64,000 nucleotides of DNA from Dasypus novemcinctus (lineage: Eukaryota > Chordata > Mammalia > Cingulata > Dasypodidae). How positions within the stretch are numbered: the first letter of the stretch is position 1; each line of letters opens with the position of its first letter. Below, piece after piece: positions 61,337 to 64,000 of the stretch. The stretch is taken from positions 71,501,147-71,565,146 of the forward strand of contig NC_080694.1 of the NCBI RefSeq assembly GCF_030445035.2, in the 5' to 3' direction. The notes under the pieces are model-generated. The model saw only the letters and a list, made by a program, of their open reading frames with translations. It was not told where the DNA came from and searched no databases. A program made the position numbers and the translations under genes.

Positions 61337-63497
61337 ATAGATCAACACAAATAATCCCATTAAAGACTCTGAATCCAGTTATTTTGTGCCTGTGATGTAT
61401 TCTTCGTTTCCTCTACAGCAGAATTTTATGGTGGAGGATGAAACTGTTTACACAACATTCTTTATATGGGGGATGAAGTTTTAGGTCAGGATGATAGTTA
61501 CATTGAAGAACTATTTAAAAGTTAAAATGGAAAAGTACACAGGGATAGAGAATGTGGGTTTAAAAATGATGAGATTTTTGTGGAGCTGGTAAATGCTTTT
61601 GGTCAACAAAATGTTGGGGATGATGATGATGGTGGTGGTGGAGATGATCCTGATGAAAGAGAAGGTAAACAGAATGATCTAGAGGTTACTGGGATGACAA
61701 AGAAAGCCATCCACCTTGGAAATTTCCTTCTGATTAAACTTTTTAAGCCAATTCCTCAATGTTTCCAGGTAAGTGTACAGCCAACGAACTGAAGGAAAGG
61801 TTAATAGAACTCACCATGGAGCAGCTCCCAGGAGTGCTTCCTCCTGAATGTTTCCCAAATATAGATGGGCAAATGCTCGATTTATTCAGAGGAGCCAAGC
61901 TTACATTAATTCCATACCCTTTTGTAGGTGATGTTTTAAAAGGACTGCCTCCTACATTCTTGTCAGGTAACGCCCCCGCTCATAAGCAGAAGAACACAGC
62001 AACAGCTCCAGTCAACCAGCCTGTGGGCCAGTGTTACCAGCACTTGGAGCGAGCAGTGGGGTTTGCTGCTGCCCTCACTGCTGAGAGGATAAAGACCCCA
62101 CACACAGCTCCAGAGGCCATGGAAGTGGACTCCCCAATGACAGCAGCAGACCCAGCACCCATACCAGTAATGCTCAGGAATCGAAGGTCAAGGAGAGTAA
62201 TAGAAACAGGAACTGAAACAGGTGGAAAGAATACTGAAGAAGAAGAAAAAAAGGCTGAAACTTCCAGCTCCACTGAGGCACATTCTTTGTGTCAAACACC
62301 AATATAGTTGAAGCCAAATATTGAACCTTCTGAGAATGTGGAATGCAGTGGTCCCCAGGTCTCTATGTTCAGAGTTCTTATTGGTACTGGTTATGACAAT
62401 TTCTGTGCCATTGTGAGATTAACTGGGACCAAATATGTAGACAGGTTTACGAGTTTAGAGTCAAAGCATCCAGTGTCAGAGCTACAACTCCTGCCAAAGA
62501 TGTTGATCCTCCTCCATGAAAGAAGAAAAGGAAATGCTGGTTGTGGGCTGCACATTGCAGAAAGATACAACTGAAAAAGGATGACTCCTCTAAACATATT
62601 TACAGCAGTCAATCCTATAATCATCCATGACAGCCCATGTGATACCGCACAATTGTTTGATTATTTTTGTCAGTGTAGTTTGCAATGTCAAAACCACTTC
62701 CCTGGATGCCATTGCAAGGCATAGTGTAGCACCAAGCAGTGCCCATGCTGTGCAGTAGTTGAAGAGTGTGACCCTGACCTCAGTCTTACTGTTTCTGATC
62801 ACAGGGACAGTAAAAATGTGTCCTTCAAGAGCTGTAGCCTTCAGAAGGGCTCCAAAAAGCATTTACTACTGACACCATTTGCTTTTGCAGTCTGGGTGAT
62901 TTTCTTCAAAAGATCAAAGATCCTGTACAGAAAAAATGAATTCATTTCTGAATACACTGGAGAGATTATTCCTCAAGATGAAGCAGACAGAAGAGGGCAA
63001 GTATATCATAAGTATACGTGCAGCTTTCTGTTAAACTTGAATAAAGATTTTGTAGTGGATGCAAGCTGCAAGGGTAACAAAGTTTGCTTTGCAAATCATT
63101 CAGTAAATTTAAACTGCTATGCAAAAGTTATGAGGTGTAGAGGCAATCCAAAAAGGGGCATTTTTGCTGAAAGAGCCACCCAGGTGTGTAAAGAGCTGTA
63201 CTTGATTCCAGATACAGCCTAACTGATGCCCTGAAGTTCATGGGCATTAAAGGATATACCTTCACACCCTAGCCTCCCCCTCCTCCTCTGAAATGACTGT
63301 CTTAGCTTCAAGAACCTTTAGTTCTGTGGGCAATTAAGAAAAACTAAATGCTGTACTGTAAGAAAAATTTATAGTAATGAGTTTAAAAATCAACTTTTCA
63401 TTGCTTTCTTACCAGGCACAAAGTATTTTTTACCAGGGAAATTTTGCAGGAATGCTGCAAATACATTTTCAGTTTTAAATAAAGAATACTTGAATTT
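61337..63497 (+). pseudogene. EZH2 processed pseudogene, 5'-truncated
   Basis: EZH2 is the catalytic histone H3K27 methyltransferase of Polycomb complex PRC2. This copy has no introns. It starts near the TQVIPLKTLN part of the protein, roughly residue 105, and runs through the C-terminus into the EZH2 3' untranslated region, including its polyadenylation-signal region ('aaataaagaatacttgaa'). Recognisable blocks are [50 protein letters not shown], then the SET-domain stretch [20 protein letters not shown] and [15 protein letters not shown] with the NHS motif kept. Breaks include several frame changes and a TAG at 62305-62307 replacing a lysine codon after CQTPI. It is a dead L1-mediated retrocopy. 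No functional product is expected. Confidence 0.95.
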
Positions 63498-63684
63498 CAA
63501 AAAGAGATGTGAGGAACTCAATAAATACTTTAAAAATATTGCAGTCAAGTCAACATCCTATATAATATAAGGAGAAACTTTGCAAATATGAAATAGGAGG
63601 TCATGTATAAAATAAAGGATTTGTACCAGACTACTGCTTTGGTGGCCTCCCCCCAAAAAATCATTTCTCCCAGTACTCATGTCC

Positions 63685-64000
63685 ATTGCACAACACCTCT
63701 GGGCTTGGTCATGTGACAAGTTATATCAATGTGACAGATGCAAGGAGAGGCTTGATGTTGCTTGCATGCGGGTGGTGTCTGGGAAATTTTATCTTTGTAT
63801 TACTCTTGGAATCTGGCCAACTAAACCTTGCAAAAATGAGAACCAAAGGATCCATTAGAGAACGAATGACCAACACTCATCTGAACTTCCAGCCAAAATC
63901 TAGCACTAACCTGCATAGAAGAGAGACAAACTGATTCCACCAAGTGGGGCAAAAGTTTAAAAAAAATGGTTTTAAGGCACTGAGTTTTGTGTGGTTTATT
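63685..64000 (+). mobile_element. MLT1-like LTR (ERVL-MaLR fossil), cut by the window end
   Basis: 'ctgggcttggtcatgtga' near the start and 'ttttaaggcactgagttt' near the end are typical of MLT1 LTRs in forward sense. It is ancient and diverged, and the 3' end lies outside the window. Confidence 0.7.

Noticed and set aside
62818-63222. A functional SET-domain gene
   Set aside because: It is a part of the intronless EZH2 retrocopy, which has frame changes, a stop in the upstream part and EZH2 3' untranslated sequence after it.
1-64000. CRISPR array, operon, prophage or other bacterial-type system
   Set aside because: The sequence is clearly mammalian, and no regularly spaced identical repeats or compact gene arrays exist.

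Overview
This is mammalian nuclear DNA. Xenarthra, most probably an armadillo, is the best fit. The main evidence is several tRNA-derived SINEs of the DAS type, which I recognise from armadillo, and many copies of a long LINE-1 3' region typical of xenarthrans. The window is AT-rich and gene-poor, and most of it is retrotransposon sequence in layers of different age.

Only one intact protein-coding gene can be supported: a class II olfactory receptor (OR) at 4243-5196 on the minus strand, closest from memory to human OR12D3. About 46 kb away on the plus strand is a short, broken OR12D2-like pseudogene (51675-51992), followed 1.1 kb later by a broken OR14-family pseudogene (53121-54258). OR12D3, OR12D2 and OR14J1 belong to the olfactory receptor cluster of the extended MHC class I region in human, so this window is probably the orthologous cluster, expanded by L1 insertions. 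A 5'-truncated processed pseudogene of EZH2 lies at 61337-63497.

Layout: 1-4.2 kb holds an L1 tail, unassigned sequence and a GC/CpG-rich island of unknown origin. 4.2-5.2 kb is OR12D3. 5.2-9.5 kb holds an L1 fragment split by an LTR-like insert, then a long L2. 13.8-21.5 kb is a dense cluster of L1 3' regions in both orientations ending in a DAS SINE. 21.5-30 kb is mostly unassigned, with a MIR and two short L1 insertions. 30.2-46.1 kb is a stack of old L1 bodies carrying younger SINE and L1 insertions. 46.5-51.6 kb holds a DAS SINE, a MIR and another L1 3' region. 51.6-54.3 kb holds the two OR pseudogenes. 54.3-64 kb holds AT-rich DNA, a degenerate tandem block, L1, an ERVL/MaLR-type fossil, the EZH2 retrocopy and an MLT1-like LTR running off the end.

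I found no sign of a new multi-gene system. The most interesting points are an internal inversion in the OR12D2-like pseudogene, very short inverted junctions at two L1 insertions that look like abortive twin priming, a near-perfect 25-bp hairpin at 36.9 kb, and the unexplained GC-rich island at 2.8-3.8 kb. All family names come from recognition of sequence by eye, without database searches.
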